DNA from: JABMQW01 sp964439935
GTDB lineage: Bacteria; Fidelibacterota; Marinisomatia; Marinisomatales; TCS56
Direction of reading: 5' to 3'
Length of the DNA: 64,000 bases
Assembly (NCBI GenBank): GCA_964439935.1
Contig: CAYTPW010000002.1
Coordinates: forward strand, 168,027-232,026
The position numbers were made by a program, and so were the translations under genes. The notes beneath the pieces were generated by a model that was not told the origin of the DNA, did no database searches, and saw nothing but the letters and a program-made list of their open reading frames with translations. Below are positions 8,508-17,587 of the stretch, in pieces; position 1 is the first letter of the stretch; every line of letters starts with the position of its first letter.

Positions 8508-8647
8508 TTCTAAGGCTGAATCGCGCAGGTCCCCATTGGGGCAAACTTGATTCAGGAACATTTTCTAATCCAGACTATGACTTGACTGACGAAGAATGCC
8601 CAAAGTAATTTTGATTTTGTATTTTGGCTTCGTATTTGAATTTCTAA
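8508..8647. other. Intergenic spacer with small nested hairpin
   Basis: GAATC/GATTC arms (about 8518 and 8549) enclose CCCC-ATT-GGGG (about 8531-8541). There is no T run, so a terminator is doubtful. It may hold the promoter for uppS and the envelope operon, but no clear box can be assigned. Confidence 0.3.
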
Positions 8648-9403
8648 ATGACCAATACTGATCAACTTCGCAAAACAATATTGGACCGCGGTAATCTCCC
8701 GGTGCATATAGCTATTGTCATGGATGGGAACGGCCGCTGGGCCAAAAAACGCAGGTTACCGCGGATTGCCGGTCATCGCGAAGGCATTAATTCGGTGCGC
8801 GAAATCACCCGGACCTGTGGTGAAATGGGAATCAAACATCTGACCCTGTATACTTTTTCAAAAGAAAACTGGAATCGTCCACTCCGAGAGGTCTCGGCAA
8901 TCATGCGCTTGCTGTTGAAGACGATTCGACTAGAAGTTGAAAACCTGCACAAGAACAATGTTCGCTTAACGGTAATCGGACAGATCGATGATCTGACGGC
9001 CGACGCCCGCCAGGGAATGCTGGAAGGTGTCGAATTAACAAAAAATAACAGTGGTTTAAATCTCAATCTGGCATTGAGCTACGGTAGCCGCCAGGAAATC
9101 ACTACGGCCGTGCAATCGTTAGCGCGTCAAGTTCAGGCCGGGAAGCTGGAACCGGATGCAATTGATGAAACCAGTATCAGTGAACAATTATATACTGCCC
9201 ACATGCCTGATCCCGATTTACTGATTCGTACCGGCGGTGAATTTCGAATCAGTAATTTTCTGCTGTGGCAAATGGCCTATACAGAAGTTTACGTCACAGC
9301 TGTTTTCTGGCCGGACTTCCGTGAACGGGAACTTTTCAAAGCAATAGGCGAATACCAGACACGTGAACGTCGATTTGGAATGGTGAGCGAACAAATAAAG
9401 TAG
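8648..9403 (+). CDS. uppS: Undecaprenyl diphosphate synthase (cis-prenyltransferase)
   Basis: A 251-residue protein with the cis-prenyltransferase signature IAIVMDGNGRWAKKR (about 21-35), catalytic Asp in MDGNGRWA, GHREG, and the C-terminal RTGGEFRISNFLLWQ and YTEVYVT. It adds isoprene units to farnesyl diphosphate to make the C55 carrier for peptidoglycan and O-antigen. bamA starts five bases later. The precursor enzyme gene dxr lies in the same run. Confidence 0.97.
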   Translation: MTNTDQLRKTILDRGNLPVHIAIVMDGNGRWAKKRRLPRIAGHREGINSVREITRTCGEMGIKHLTLYTFSKENWNRPLREVSAIMRLLLKTIRLEVENLHKNNVRLTVIGQIDDLTADARQGMLEGVELTKNNSGLNLNLALSYGSRQEITTAVQSLARQVQAGKLEPDAIDETSISEQLYTAHMPDPDLLIRTGGEFRISNFLLWQMAYTEVYVTAVFWPDFRERELFKAIGEYQTRERRFGMVSEQIK

Positions 9404-9408
9404 CTATA

Positions 9409-11853
9409 ATGAAAAAAATTATTTTCTTGTATTTTATAATCTTTTCCGGTCTCTTTGGGCAGCAGGCACAGGATATTACCATGAACCTGCTGGAAGTTAA
9501 GGTGGAGGGTAACGAATTAACTTCTGCCAGCATCATCCGCTATACCAGTGGATTGTCACAGAATCAGGAGATCAGTGGCAGCGAGTTTCCCCGGGCCGTT
9601 AAACGCTTATGGGGACTGGGTGTGTTCAGCGATGTCCAGATCCGTCTAGATGAAGAAACGGCTGAAGGCGTTCGCATCACCATCGTCGTTGATGAGAATT
9701 ATATCCTGGGACGGGTACATTACGAGGGCAATAAGAAGGTCCGTGCTAGAAAATTCGAGGAGGAGTTGTCACTGGTCAGCGGACAACGGATTCAGCCGGC
9801 CACGATCTCCAAGACGATCCGTAAGATAAGCGAGATTTACGCTGAAGACGGTTATTTGCAGGTTGATATCCAGGGAGAGATTATTGCACCGCGACCGGAG
9901 GAAGAAAAACGCAAAAGGAGAAAATCAAAACCGAAGGTTGATCAGAAAAAAACACCATCGGTGCGAGACATAGTATTTACGATCGATGAGAACCGCAAAG
10001 TTAAAACCAGACATATCACCATCACCGGCAATTCTGCTTTCAGTGATTTTCGGCTTCGGCGGGTGCTGAAAGAAACCAAACAGCAGCGCTGGTACCTGTT
10101 CTGGCGCAGCCATTTTGATGAGGATAAATTCGACGAAGATAAATTGCTGTTTGAAAAATTCTACCGTAATCGTGGTTATCGGGACTTCATTATCTTAAGC
10201 GATTCGGTTATCTACAGCGCTGACCGAAACCGGATGGATATTGGACTGAGCGTCTATGAAGGACCTAAATACTATTACCGCAATTTTTCCTGGGAAGGGA
10301 ATAACCTGTTCACCGATGAGGAATTAAGCCGCCGTCTGCGTTTAGCTGCCGGTGATACTTATAGCGAAGAAGAATTCGATCTGGCGGTCTATGACCGGGT
10401 ACAGGGGCTGTACATGGACCGCGGCTATATTTACAGTCAGATCCAACCACAGGTGACACCGATCAGTGAAGATTCCCTGGATATCGCCTTTTCGGTGATT
10501 GAAAATCACCAGGTATCCGTTCGGGATATTCTGGTAGTTGGGAATACCAAGACCCGTGAAAACGTAATTCGCCGCGAGCTGATGATATATCCCGGAGATG
10601 TATTTAACCGCGAAAAATTAATTCAGAGCCAGCGCAAGATTTATTTACTGAATTATTTCGGTAATGTTATCCCGGATGTAGTGCCGGTCGATGAGGATGA
10701 AATTGACCTTGAAATAATGGTGGAAGAACGCTCTTCGGATCGTGCTAATGCCAATATCGGTTTTACCGGCGAATATGGGATGACCGGTGGCGGTGGTCTG
10801 GAATTCAATAATTTTGATCTGGCTCGTCCATTCAGAAGTGGAAACGGCCAGCGGTTGAGCCTGAGTTTTAATGTGGGTACCCAGTATTCAATAACCCAGT
10901 CAACACCATCAAAATATCGGGCCTTTTCACTGAGTTTCATCGATCCGATGGTCCGCGATAGCCGAAATTTAATTGGCTTTTCACTGTTTTATACTCTGCG
11001 TGGACAATCCACGACTTATTATTATCCGCTGGATATCACCAGCCAGGGTGGTTCCCTGCGCTGGGGGCGTAGATTCAAGTGGCCGGATGATTATTTCCGG
11101 GGTACCTGGGTAATCAGCGGGGTTAAACGATTTTATTCCGGGACCCAGGAAAATATCGACCGCTACGTATCCGGTGCGGAAAAGACCGCCGGAGTTAATC
11201 TTACCCAGATTATTACCCGCGAGAGCCGCGACCATGCCGAATTTCCCACCCGTGGATCACGGATGGTTTGGGAAACCACCTTATCCGGTGGACCACTCCC
11301 GGGAAATGAAGATTATCACAAACACATATTGAATTTGGACTGGTATACGCCTACATTCAGTAAATTTGTTTTGACAAGTTCTTTAAAAATGGGCGTCATC
11401 GAACCATTGCCTGACCGGGATGAACGCTATTCGCTGATCCCGATTAATGAGAAATTCATTATGGGTGGCAGCGGGATTCCCTATGGCAACATGCTGCGCG
11501 GTTATCCCGATAATTCAATCGGTCCCCAGTATAACGGTAGACCGGTGGGCGGCAATGCGATGTTTAAATACAATACCGAAGTCAGATTTCCCCTTTCGGA
11601 TAATCCGACGGTGTATTTCCTGGCCTTTGCCGAGGCTGGTAATGTTTGGGAAACGCACCAGATGACGGAGCCATTTTCATTGTCGCGTAATTCTGCCCTT
11701 AACTTGCGGCGTTCAGCGGGATTTGGAATTCGTTTCTTTATGCCTATGGTCGGAATGTTGGGTTTCGATATGGGCTATGGATTTGATGGTATTGCAGATG
11801 ACGGGGAACCGACCGGCTGGAATTACCACATTATTTTCGGACAACAATTTTAA
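9409..11853 (+). CDS. bamA: Outer membrane protein assembly factor BamA
   Basis: An 814-residue protein with a signal peptide ending near GLFGQQ, a series of POTRA domains (about residues 25-430) and a C-terminal Omp85 barrel with LRGYPDNSIGP (the RGF-type lid-loop motif appears as RGY) and a terminal FGQQF that ends in Phe, as in barrel proteins. It inserts beta-barrel proteins into the outer membrane. A Lys/Arg-rich stretch of about 25 residues (EEEKRKRRKSKPK...) sits between the second and third POTRA repeats. skp and lpx genes follow, the classic arrangement. Confidence 0.95.
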   Translation: MKKIIFLYFIIFSGLFGQQAQDITMNLLEVKVEGNELTSASIIRYTSGLSQNQEISGSEFPRAVKRLWGLGVFSDVQIRLDEETAEGVRITIVVDENYILGRVHYEGNKKVRARKFEEELSLVSGQRIQPATISKTIRKISEIYAEDGYLQVDIQGEIIAPRPEEEKRKRRKSKPKVDQKKTPSVRDIVFTIDENRKVKTRHITITGNSAFSDFRLRRVLKETKQQRWYLFWRSHFDEDKFDEDKLLFEKFYRNRGYRDFIILSDSVIYSADRNRMDIGLSVYEGPKYYYRNFSWEGNNLFTDEELSRRLRLAAGDTYSEEEFDLAVYDRVQGLYMDRGYIYSQIQPQVTPISEDSLDIAFSVIENHQVSVRDILVVGNTKTRENVIRRELMIYPGDVFNREKLIQSQRKIYLLNYFGNVIPDVVPVDEDEIDLEIMVEERSSDRANANIGFTGEYGMTGGGGLEFNNFDLARPFRSGNGQRLSLSFNVGTQYSITQSTPSKYRAFSLSFIDPMVRDSRNLIGFSLFYTLRGQSTTYYYPLDITSQGGSLRWGRRFKWPDDYFRGTWVISGVKRFYSGTQENIDRYVSGAEKTAGVNLTQIITRESRDHAEFPTRGSRMVWETTLSGGPLPGNEDYHKHILNLDWYTPTFSKFVLTSSLKMGVIEPLPDRDERYSLIPINEKFIMGGSGIPYGNMLRGYPDNSIGPQYNGRPVGGNAMFKYNTEVRFPLSDNPTVYFLAFAEAGNVWETHQMTEPFSLSRNSALNLRRSAGFGIRFFMPMVGMLGFDMGYGFDGIADDGEPTGWNYHIIFGQQF

Positions 11854-11873
11854 CAGTCACAAGGAGGAAATTA

Positions 11874-12404
11874 GTGGCACGTAAAACGATTCTGTTAACT
11901 GTAATGGCTGTTGTATTACTGCCGTTATCAGCGCTGCAGGGACAAGTCAAAGTTGGATATGTACAATCTGAGCGCATCCGAACGGAATATGAAGAATTCC
12001 GCGATGCCGAATCCCAGCTTCAATTGGATTTTCGCAAGGTGCAGTTTGAATATTCGACCATGGTCGCTCAACTTGACAGTTTAAATCAGGATTTTGAGAC
12101 CAAACGGTTGATGAGTTCACCGGAAGCAAAACGTGAGATGGAGAAACAGATTTCGCAGCTCCAGCAGGATATTCAGGCCTTTCAACAGCAAAAAGTCGGA
12201 CCGGAAGGCGAACTGTATAAAAAGCAAGCACAGCTGGAATATGATATTCTTGCTCAAGTAAAACAGGCGGTGGATAAAGTCGCAATTGACAAGGGTTATG
12301 ATTTTATCCTGGATGGTTCGGTTTCTTTATTGTATGCCAAACCGACCTATGATGTCACCGATGATGTTTTACACGAACTAAGGAAAATTAGTACGGTAGA
12401 ATAA
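11874..12404 (+). CDS. skp: OmpH/Skp-family periplasmic chaperone
   Basis: A 176-residue protein with a signal peptide (cleavage probably after LQGQ), then VGYVQSERI, the OmpH core start, and a long glutamine-rich coiled coil (about 45-130). Skp is a trimeric chaperone with coiled-coil tentacles that hold unfolded outer-membrane proteins for BamA. The start is GTG at 11874, with a strong AAGGAGG site seven bases upstream. It sits between bamA and lpxD. Confidence 0.92.
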   Translation: MARKTILLTVMAVVLLPLSALQGQVKVGYVQSERIRTEYEEFRDAESQLQLDFRKVQFEYSTMVAQLDSLNQDFETKRLMSSPEAKREMEKQISQLQQDIQAFQQQKVGPEGELYKKQAQLEYDILAQVKQAVDKVAIDKGYDFILDGSVSLLYAKPTYDVTDDVLHELRKISTVE

Positions 12405-12406
12405 GC

Positions 12407-13420
12407 TTGTCCACCCTGAAAGAGCTGGCTGCTCTCGTTGGTGGGAAACTGATCGGAGACATGGGACTGGTAATAACCGGTGTCTCTGAAATCCAGAACG
12501 GAAAACCGGATACGATCACTTTTCTTGCCAATCCGCGCTATAAAAATCATCTGGAAGATACTCAGGCTGCCGCTGTTATTGTGGCTGATCGTGAGTTGCT
12601 GGGTGAACATAATGGTATAATTGTCGATAATCCCCAGTTGGCAATTGCGCAAATTTTAGCGCATTTCCAATCGCCGCTACCGCAACCAGACGGCATACAT
12701 TCTACCGCCCTGGTTGATCCGTCTGCGGTGATCGGTGAGAACGTTGGTATTGGTCCTTTTGCAGTTATTGAAGCTGATGCGCAAATCGGGTCCGGCACTA
12801 CGATTGGTGCCCACACGGTTATCGGTCATCGTGCAACAATCGGCTCAGAGGGACATTTGAATGCCCGGGTTGTGATTTATCATGATTGCCAGATCGGTGA
12901 TCGCGTCCTAATTCACAGCGGTACGGTGATTGGCTGTGATGGCTTTGGTTTTGTCACCGCAGCTGATATTCATCATAAAATTCCTCAGACTGGACGAGTC
13001 GTGGTAGGAAATGATGTGGAATTTGGCGCGAATTGTTCTATTGATCGAGGAACCATCGGCGATACCAGAATCGGTGCTGGCTGTAAATTTGATAATCTGG
13101 TACACATTGCGCACAATGTAAAAATTGGTGTTGGTTGCCTGATTGCCGGCGAGGTTGGAATTGCCGGTAGTGCGGTAATAGGGGATTATTGTATATTCGC
13201 AGGTCAGGTTGGTGTTGCACCACATCTGAAAGTAGGTGATCGCGCCATCTGTGCGGCTAAGACCGGTGTAACCAAATCCATACCAGGGGGCAGGGTATAT
13301 GCCGGTATGCCGGTTCGTGAAATTCGTGAGCAAAATAAACGGGATGCAGTACTTACTGCAGTTGCTTTATTGAAAAAACGATTGTTAAAATTAGAAGCTA
13401 AAGTTCTGAATCTTGATTGA
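12407..13420 (+). CDS. lpxD: UDP-3-O-acylglucosamine N-acyltransferase
   Basis: A 337-residue protein with an N-terminal uridine-binding domain (to about 100), then a left-handed parallel beta-helix of hexapeptide repeats (about 105-280) and a short C-terminal helix. GFGFVTAADIHHKIPQTG and the HIAHNVKIG segment match LpxD; the latter holds the catalytic His. It N-acylates the LpxC product in lipid A synthesis. The start codon appears to be TTG two bases after skp; no ATG fits the family N-terminus (LKELAALVGGKLIGD). Confidence 0.95.
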   Translation: MSTLKELAALVGGKLIGDMGLVITGVSEIQNGKPDTITFLANPRYKNHLEDTQAAAVIVADRELLGEHNGIIVDNPQLAIAQILAHFQSPLPQPDGIHSTALVDPSAVIGENVGIGPFAVIEADAQIGSGTTIGAHTVIGHRATIGSEGHLNARVVIYHDCQIGDRVLIHSGTVIGCDGFGFVTAADIHHKIPQTGRVVVGNDVEFGANCSIDRGTIGDTRIGAGCKFDNLVHIAHNVKIGVGCLIAGEVGIAGSAVIGDYCIFAGQVGVAPHLKVGDRAICAAKTGVTKSIPGGRVYAGMPVREIREQNKRDAVLTAVALLKKRLLKLEAKVLNLD

Positions 13421-13427
13421 ATGAAGG

Positions 13428-14831
13428 ATGAGTAAGTACCAGAAGACCCTATCGAAACCCACCTCGATCGTAGGACAGGGATTGCATACCGGTGTGGAAT
13501 GTAGGATTACATTTAAACCGGCCGCTGTGAATACCGGCATTCGTTTTATGCGGATGGATGTTGACGGCTGTCCGGAGATTAAGGCCGATATCGACCATGT
13601 GGTGGATATATCCCGGGGCACAACCATAATGCAAAAAGGTGTCCGCGTTCACACGGTCGAACATGTACTGGCGGCCATTTCAGGACTCGGTTTGGACAAT
13701 GTATTGATTGAATTGACCGAAAAAGAGCCACCCGTTCTGGATGGCAGTGCCAAGGCTTTTGTCGATGCTCTTTTAAAAGCGGGAATCGAGGAGCAGAATG
13801 CCCGTCGGGAAGTGCTTGAAATTGATAAGACCATCACTTATTCCGATCCTGAACGGGGAATTGATATCCATGTTTTACCGTCCGATCGTTTCCGGGTCAC
13901 ATTCATGGTAGATTATAAGATCAAGACCCTGGGGACACAGTATACCTCGATCTATAATATGGAAGAGGATTTTGCCGATCAAATTGCACCGGCCCGTACT
14001 TTCTGCTTCCTGAGTGAAGTCGAAGAATTAAAGGATTTGGGCCTGATCAAAGGCGGTGATCTGGATAATGCAGTTGTGATTATCGATAAAGAAATCGACC
14101 GCAAAGAAGTAGAACATCTGCGGACCGCCTTTGGAATCCGGGAAGAAATAATCCTGGGCGCAAATGGTATCCTGAACGGTAAGAAACTGCGTTTCAAAAA
14201 TGAACCGGTCCGTCATAAAGCTTTGGATTTGATCGGTGATCTGGCCCTGCTTGGAATTCCAATCCGCGGACATGTGATCGCCGCCCGCAGCGGACACGCC
14301 AGTAATGTGGAACTGGTAAAAAAGATAAAAAAAGAATACGAAAAGAAGATCATTCAAAAGCGGTTTCAGGCTCGAGCTACCGGTGATTATTTATTTGATA
14401 TCCACGGTGTGATGAATGTATTACCACACCGCTATCCATTTATTTTAGTGGATCGGGTGGTGGACATGATACCCGACGAACGCTTGACCGCCATTAAAAA
14501 TGTGACGGTAAACGAACCGTTCTTTCCCGGACATTTCCCGCAACAGAAGGTCATGCCGGGAGTGCTGATCGTTGAAACCATGGCTCAGGCCGGTGCCTTT
14601 CTGATCTTGAATTCGCTGGATGACCCAACCAAGAAGAACATGTTTATGATCGGAATTGAGAAAGCCCGTTTTAGAGGACAGGTGATTCCCGGCGATCAAT
14701 TACGAATTGAGATGGAATTGAATAAATTCCGCTTGAAGACGGCGCGGTTGATCGGTCGTGCCTATGTTGGTGACAAGCTGGTGACTGAAGCAGTGATTCT
14801 GGCTCAGGTTGTCGATCAGCAGGGAGAGTAA
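13428..14831 (+). CDS. lpxC/fabZ: Bifunctional LpxC deacetylase / FabZ dehydratase fusion
   Basis: 467 residues. LpxC covers roughly 1-300: HTVEHVLAAISGLGLDN, DGSAKAFVDAL, and the zinc/catalytic HKALDLIGDLALLG. FabZ covers about 315-467: LPHRYPFILVDRV with the catalytic His, FPGHFP, and MPGVLIVETMAQ with the catalytic Glu. LpxC commits UDP-GlcNAc derivatives to lipid A; FabZ dehydrates 3-hydroxyacyl-ACP, drawing on the same acyl pool. The fusion is known from Bacteroidetes, Chlorobi and relatives and is a good lineage marker. The first bases of lpxA overlap its 3' end. Confidence 0.97.
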   Translation: MSKYQKTLSKPTSIVGQGLHTGVECRITFKPAAVNTGIRFMRMDVDGCPEIKADIDHVVDISRGTTIMQKGVRVHTVEHVLAAISGLGLDNVLIELTEKEPPVLDGSAKAFVDALLKAGIEEQNARREVLEIDKTITYSDPERGIDIHVLPSDRFRVTFMVDYKIKTLGTQYTSIYNMEEDFADQIAPARTFCFLSEVEELKDLGLIKGGDLDNAVVIIDKEIDRKEVEHLRTAFGIREEIILGANGILNGKKLRFKNEPVRHKALDLIGDLALLGIPIRGHVIAARSGHASNVELVKKIKKEYEKKIIQKRFQARATGDYLFDIHGVMNVLPHRYPFILVDRVVDMIPDERLTAIKNVTVNEPFFPGHFPQQKVMPGVLIVETMAQAGAFLILNSLDDPTKKNMFMIGIEKARFRGQVIPGDQLRIEMELNKFRLKTARLIGRAYVGDKLVTEAVILAQVVDQQGE

Positions 14832-15606
14832 TATCTCCGCCCAAATCCATCCGACAGCAATTGTCAGTTCCCTGGCCCGCTTAGACTCTGATATTGTTAT
14901 CGGTCCCTACTCGGTAATTGCCGATGATGTTGAGATTGGTTCGGGATCGGTTATCGGAAACCATGTTACCATTGATAATGGTACAACAATTGGCAAAAAC
15001 TGTGACATTCTCCATAATTCGTCGATTGGTGCCCCGCCACAGGATTTGAAATATGCGGGTGAAAAAACGCGTCTGCTGATTGGTGATAACGTTAAAATCC
15101 GGGAATCATGCACTTTAAATCGCGGTACTGCTGCTCGCGGTACAACCGAGATCGGAGCCGGTTGTCTGTTGATGGCCTATGTCCATATTGCCCATGATTG
15201 TGTCGTCGGTGAACGGACGATTTTTGCCAACCAGGCCACCTTAGGAGGACATGTCGATATCGGTTCATCCGCTTCGCTCGGTGGCGGTGTTCTGGTGCAT
15301 CAGTTTTGCCGGGTCGGCAAGCATGTATTTATCGGTGGCGGTTTCCGGGTTGTACAGGATGTTCCGCCCTATATATTAGCGGCCGGGGAACCGCTGCGCT
15401 ATGCCGGGATCAATCGCATCGGCCTGGAGCGCAATGGCTTTGCGGCTGAAACCAGAACTATGATCAAACGGGCCTACCGAATTTATTTTCGATCAAACCT
15501 GTCACGGAAGGCAGCCCTGGATAAAATTAAAGCAGAACTGCCCAATACGCCAGAAGTTGAAGAAATTATCAATTTTATTGAAGCAAGTGCGCGCAGTATC
15601 ATCTAA
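14809..15606 (+). CDS. lpxA: UDP-N-acetylglucosamine O-acyltransferase
   Basis: Family residues begin at IHPTAIVSS and continue through hexapeptide repeats. HDCVVGERTIFANQATLGGH includes catalytic and substrate-contacting residues, and FIGGGFRVVQDVPPYILAAG matches LpxA. The C-terminal helical part ends at residue 265. It performs the first step of lipid A synthesis. The only start that keeps the IHPTA segment is TTG at 14809, which overlaps lpxC/fabZ by 23 bases and has AGG-rich sequence near it; the exact start is uncertain. Confidence 0.93.
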   Translation: MSISRESNISAQIHPTAIVSSLARLDSDIVIGPYSVIADDVEIGSGSVIGNHVTIDNGTTIGKNCDILHNSSIGAPPQDLKYAGEKTRLLIGDNVKIRESCTLNRGTAARGTTEIGAGCLLMAYVHIAHDCVVGERTIFANQATLGGHVDIGSSASLGGGVLVHQFCRVGKHVFIGGGFRVVQDVPPYILAAGEPLRYAGINRIGLERNGFAAETRTMIKRAYRIYFRSNLSRKAALDKIKAELPNTPEVEEIINFIEASARSII

Positions 15607-15610
15607 TCAG

Positions 15611-16348
15611 GTGGCGCATCCCGCAGCGTGGGTATTTAAATGTTTTCTGATTGTTTTGTTGGGATTTTATCCTATCCGGGGGCAATGGCATTCTTTCGAT
15701 CTGGATGCATTGAATCCTGATGCATTTAATCCTGCCGCGGTTGAACTGTTTTTGCGCGGGGCGGGTCTGGCGCTGGGGCACCATTCATTATTTTCTGATA
15801 CCCAAGCGGATCGTTTGCGCTTTGGAATTTCATTGTCATATCCCTGGTATTTGGAAGATTCACCAGCTGCGAGTAATCAAAATGGTCCGGTTCCGCTGAT
15901 CGATATTGGTTACCTGGTCACCTCCAACCTGATCTTGACCGGTCGGTTGAGTGGCTTCGGTTCCGGTGAAGATGTAGTACAGATTACATCCTATGGTGGT
16001 ATTTTATTCTTGGAGCGCGCCGATCAGTCCGCTCCCTGGACGTTTAATGTGAACCTGGCTCTGCTACAAGGACCGCGGGATATTTATCTGCGCACGGTTG
16101 ATGTTTTAATGCAGCGGCGATTTCAGTTGTGGCCCTTTTCAGTCAACCTCGGTTTTGGCACCAATCTATATTCCGGCCACGCAACGCTCGATGACGACCA
16201 GACCTATGCTGAGCGTTTTACCGGGCAAACCAATTATATCTTTATTGGCCACCAGATCAGCGGCTCGCCATTGGACGGTTTGGGCATCCAGCTGCACCTG
16301 CATCCCCAGGTGCTGAAACTATCCCTGGACGTCGTTAAGGAATTCTGA
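15611..16348 (+). CDS. Exported protein of unknown function in the envelope operon
   Basis: About 245 residues. A signal-peptide-like N-terminus (VFKCFLIVLLGFYPIRGQ) is followed by short alternating strands ending in aromatic residues (LSYPWYLED, LILTGRLSGFG, YGGILFLERA, INFGT-like segments), which suggests a small outer-membrane barrel. I recognise no family. I chose GTG at 15611, four bases after lpxA, because an upstream TTG (15557) would overlap lpxA by 50 bases and put charged residues before the signal peptide. dxr follows after two bases. Confidence 0.65.
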   Translation: MAHPAAWVFKCFLIVLLGFYPIRGQWHSFDLDALNPDAFNPAAVELFLRGAGLALGHHSLFSDTQADRLRFGISLSYPWYLEDSPAASNQNGPVPLIDIGYLVTSNLILTGRLSGFGSGEDVVQITSYGGILFLERADQSAPWTFNVNLALLQGPRDIYLRTVDVLMQRRFQLWPFSVNLGFGTNLYSGHATLDDDQTYAERFTGQTNYIFIGHQISGSPLDGLGIQLHLHPQVLKLSLDVVKEF

Positions 16349-16350
16349 TA

Positions 16351-17502
16351 ATGGCCCGACGCTTAACAATTCTTGGCTCCACCGGATCGATCGGTGTCAA
16401 TGCCCTCAATGTTGTCGATAATCTGCCGGGTCAATTTGAAATCATCTGTTTGACCGCTAACCGCAATGCCGATTTGTTGATCAAGCAGGCTCATAAGTAT
16501 CGACCGAAAACAGTTGCTGTTGCCGATCAAACCGCGGCCGGGGAGGTGTCAGATGCTTTAACAGCGACGGGGATACCGGTACTGACAGGCGCAGCAGGCT
16601 TGTTGGAAACCGCCGGTCGCAGCGACGCAGATTTGGTGCTTAATGCTTTGGTCGGGACGGCCGGTATGAATCCGACAATTGCGGCGCTGAAGGCTGGTGT
16701 TGATGTCGCCCTCAGTAATAAGGAAAGCCTGGTGATGGCCGGGGGAATAATCCGGGAATTGCGGCTGGCAACCGGCTGCAGTATATTTCCGGTGGATAGT
16801 GAGCATTCGGCGATCTGGCAATGTTTGGCCGGCGAAGACCTGGCGGATGTCAAGCGCCTGATACTGACCGGTAGCGGTGGACCTTTCCGTACCCGGGATA
16901 AAGCCAGCTTCAATGCAATTACAGTTGCCGAAGCATTGAATCATCCTAACTGGACCATGGGTAAAAAAATAACTATCGATTCGGCAACCATGATGAATAA
17001 AGGCCTGGAGGTAATCGAGGCCTATTGGCTGTTTGAACTGCCGGATTCCAAAATTGATATTGTCATCCACCCCCAGTCAATTATTCATTCACTGGTAGAA
17101 TTCAGTGATGGCTCGGTGAAAGCACAATTGGGTTTGCCGGATATGCGCATTCCAATTCAGTATGCCCTGACCTATCCCCGGCATAAACCGGCGGATTGGG
17201 AGGATCTGGATCTGGTTCAACAGGGTAATTTGACTTTTGAGGCTCCGGACTTTAAAAAATTCCCCTGCCTGCGCCTGGCATTTGAAGCCCTGAAGCAGGG
17301 CGGCAGTACCCCGGCGGCGCTTAATGTTGCCAACGAACAGGCCGTATACCGGTTCCTGAAACAGGAAATCGGATTCAGCGATATTCCGCGCCTGATCGAA
17401 AAAGCGCTGGAGCTGCACCCTTTCATAAAGCAGCCGGATATTGATACGATTGGTGCGGTGGCAGAATGGACCACTGCATTTTCGGTTAATTGGACGCGCT
17501 AG
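16351..17502 (+). CDS. dxr: 1-deoxy-D-xylulose 5-phosphate reductoisomerase
   Basis: 383 residues. NADPH-binding GSTGSIGVNAL near 8-18, the metal/substrate motif VDSEHSAIWQCL, SGGPFR, and HPNWTMGKKITIDSATMMNKGLE match DXR along the whole length. It is the second step of the MEP isoprenoid pathway. In this operon it supplies precursors for UppS (upstream) and possibly for the UbiA-type enzyme at 3.6 kb. rseP follows after 85 bases. Confidence 0.97.
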   Translation: MARRLTILGSTGSIGVNALNVVDNLPGQFEIICLTANRNADLLIKQAHKYRPKTVAVADQTAAGEVSDALTATGIPVLTGAAGLLETAGRSDADLVLNALVGTAGMNPTIAALKAGVDVALSNKESLVMAGGIIRELRLATGCSIFPVDSEHSAIWQCLAGEDLADVKRLILTGSGGPFRTRDKASFNAITVAEALNHPNWTMGKKITIDSATMMNKGLEVIEAYWLFELPDSKIDIVIHPQSIIHSLVEFSDGSVKAQLGLPDMRIPIQYALTYPRHKPADWEDLDLVQQGNLTFEAPDFKKFPCLRLAFEALKQGGSTPAALNVANEQAVYRFLKQEIGFSDIPRLIEKALELHPFIKQPDIDTIGAVAEWTTAFSVNWTR

Positions 17503-17587
17503 TGGAAACTAATCAAGCAGACCGGCATTGAAGGATACAATTATTTCCAGGCTACAATCAGATTAAATGGAATATTAAAATAAGAAT

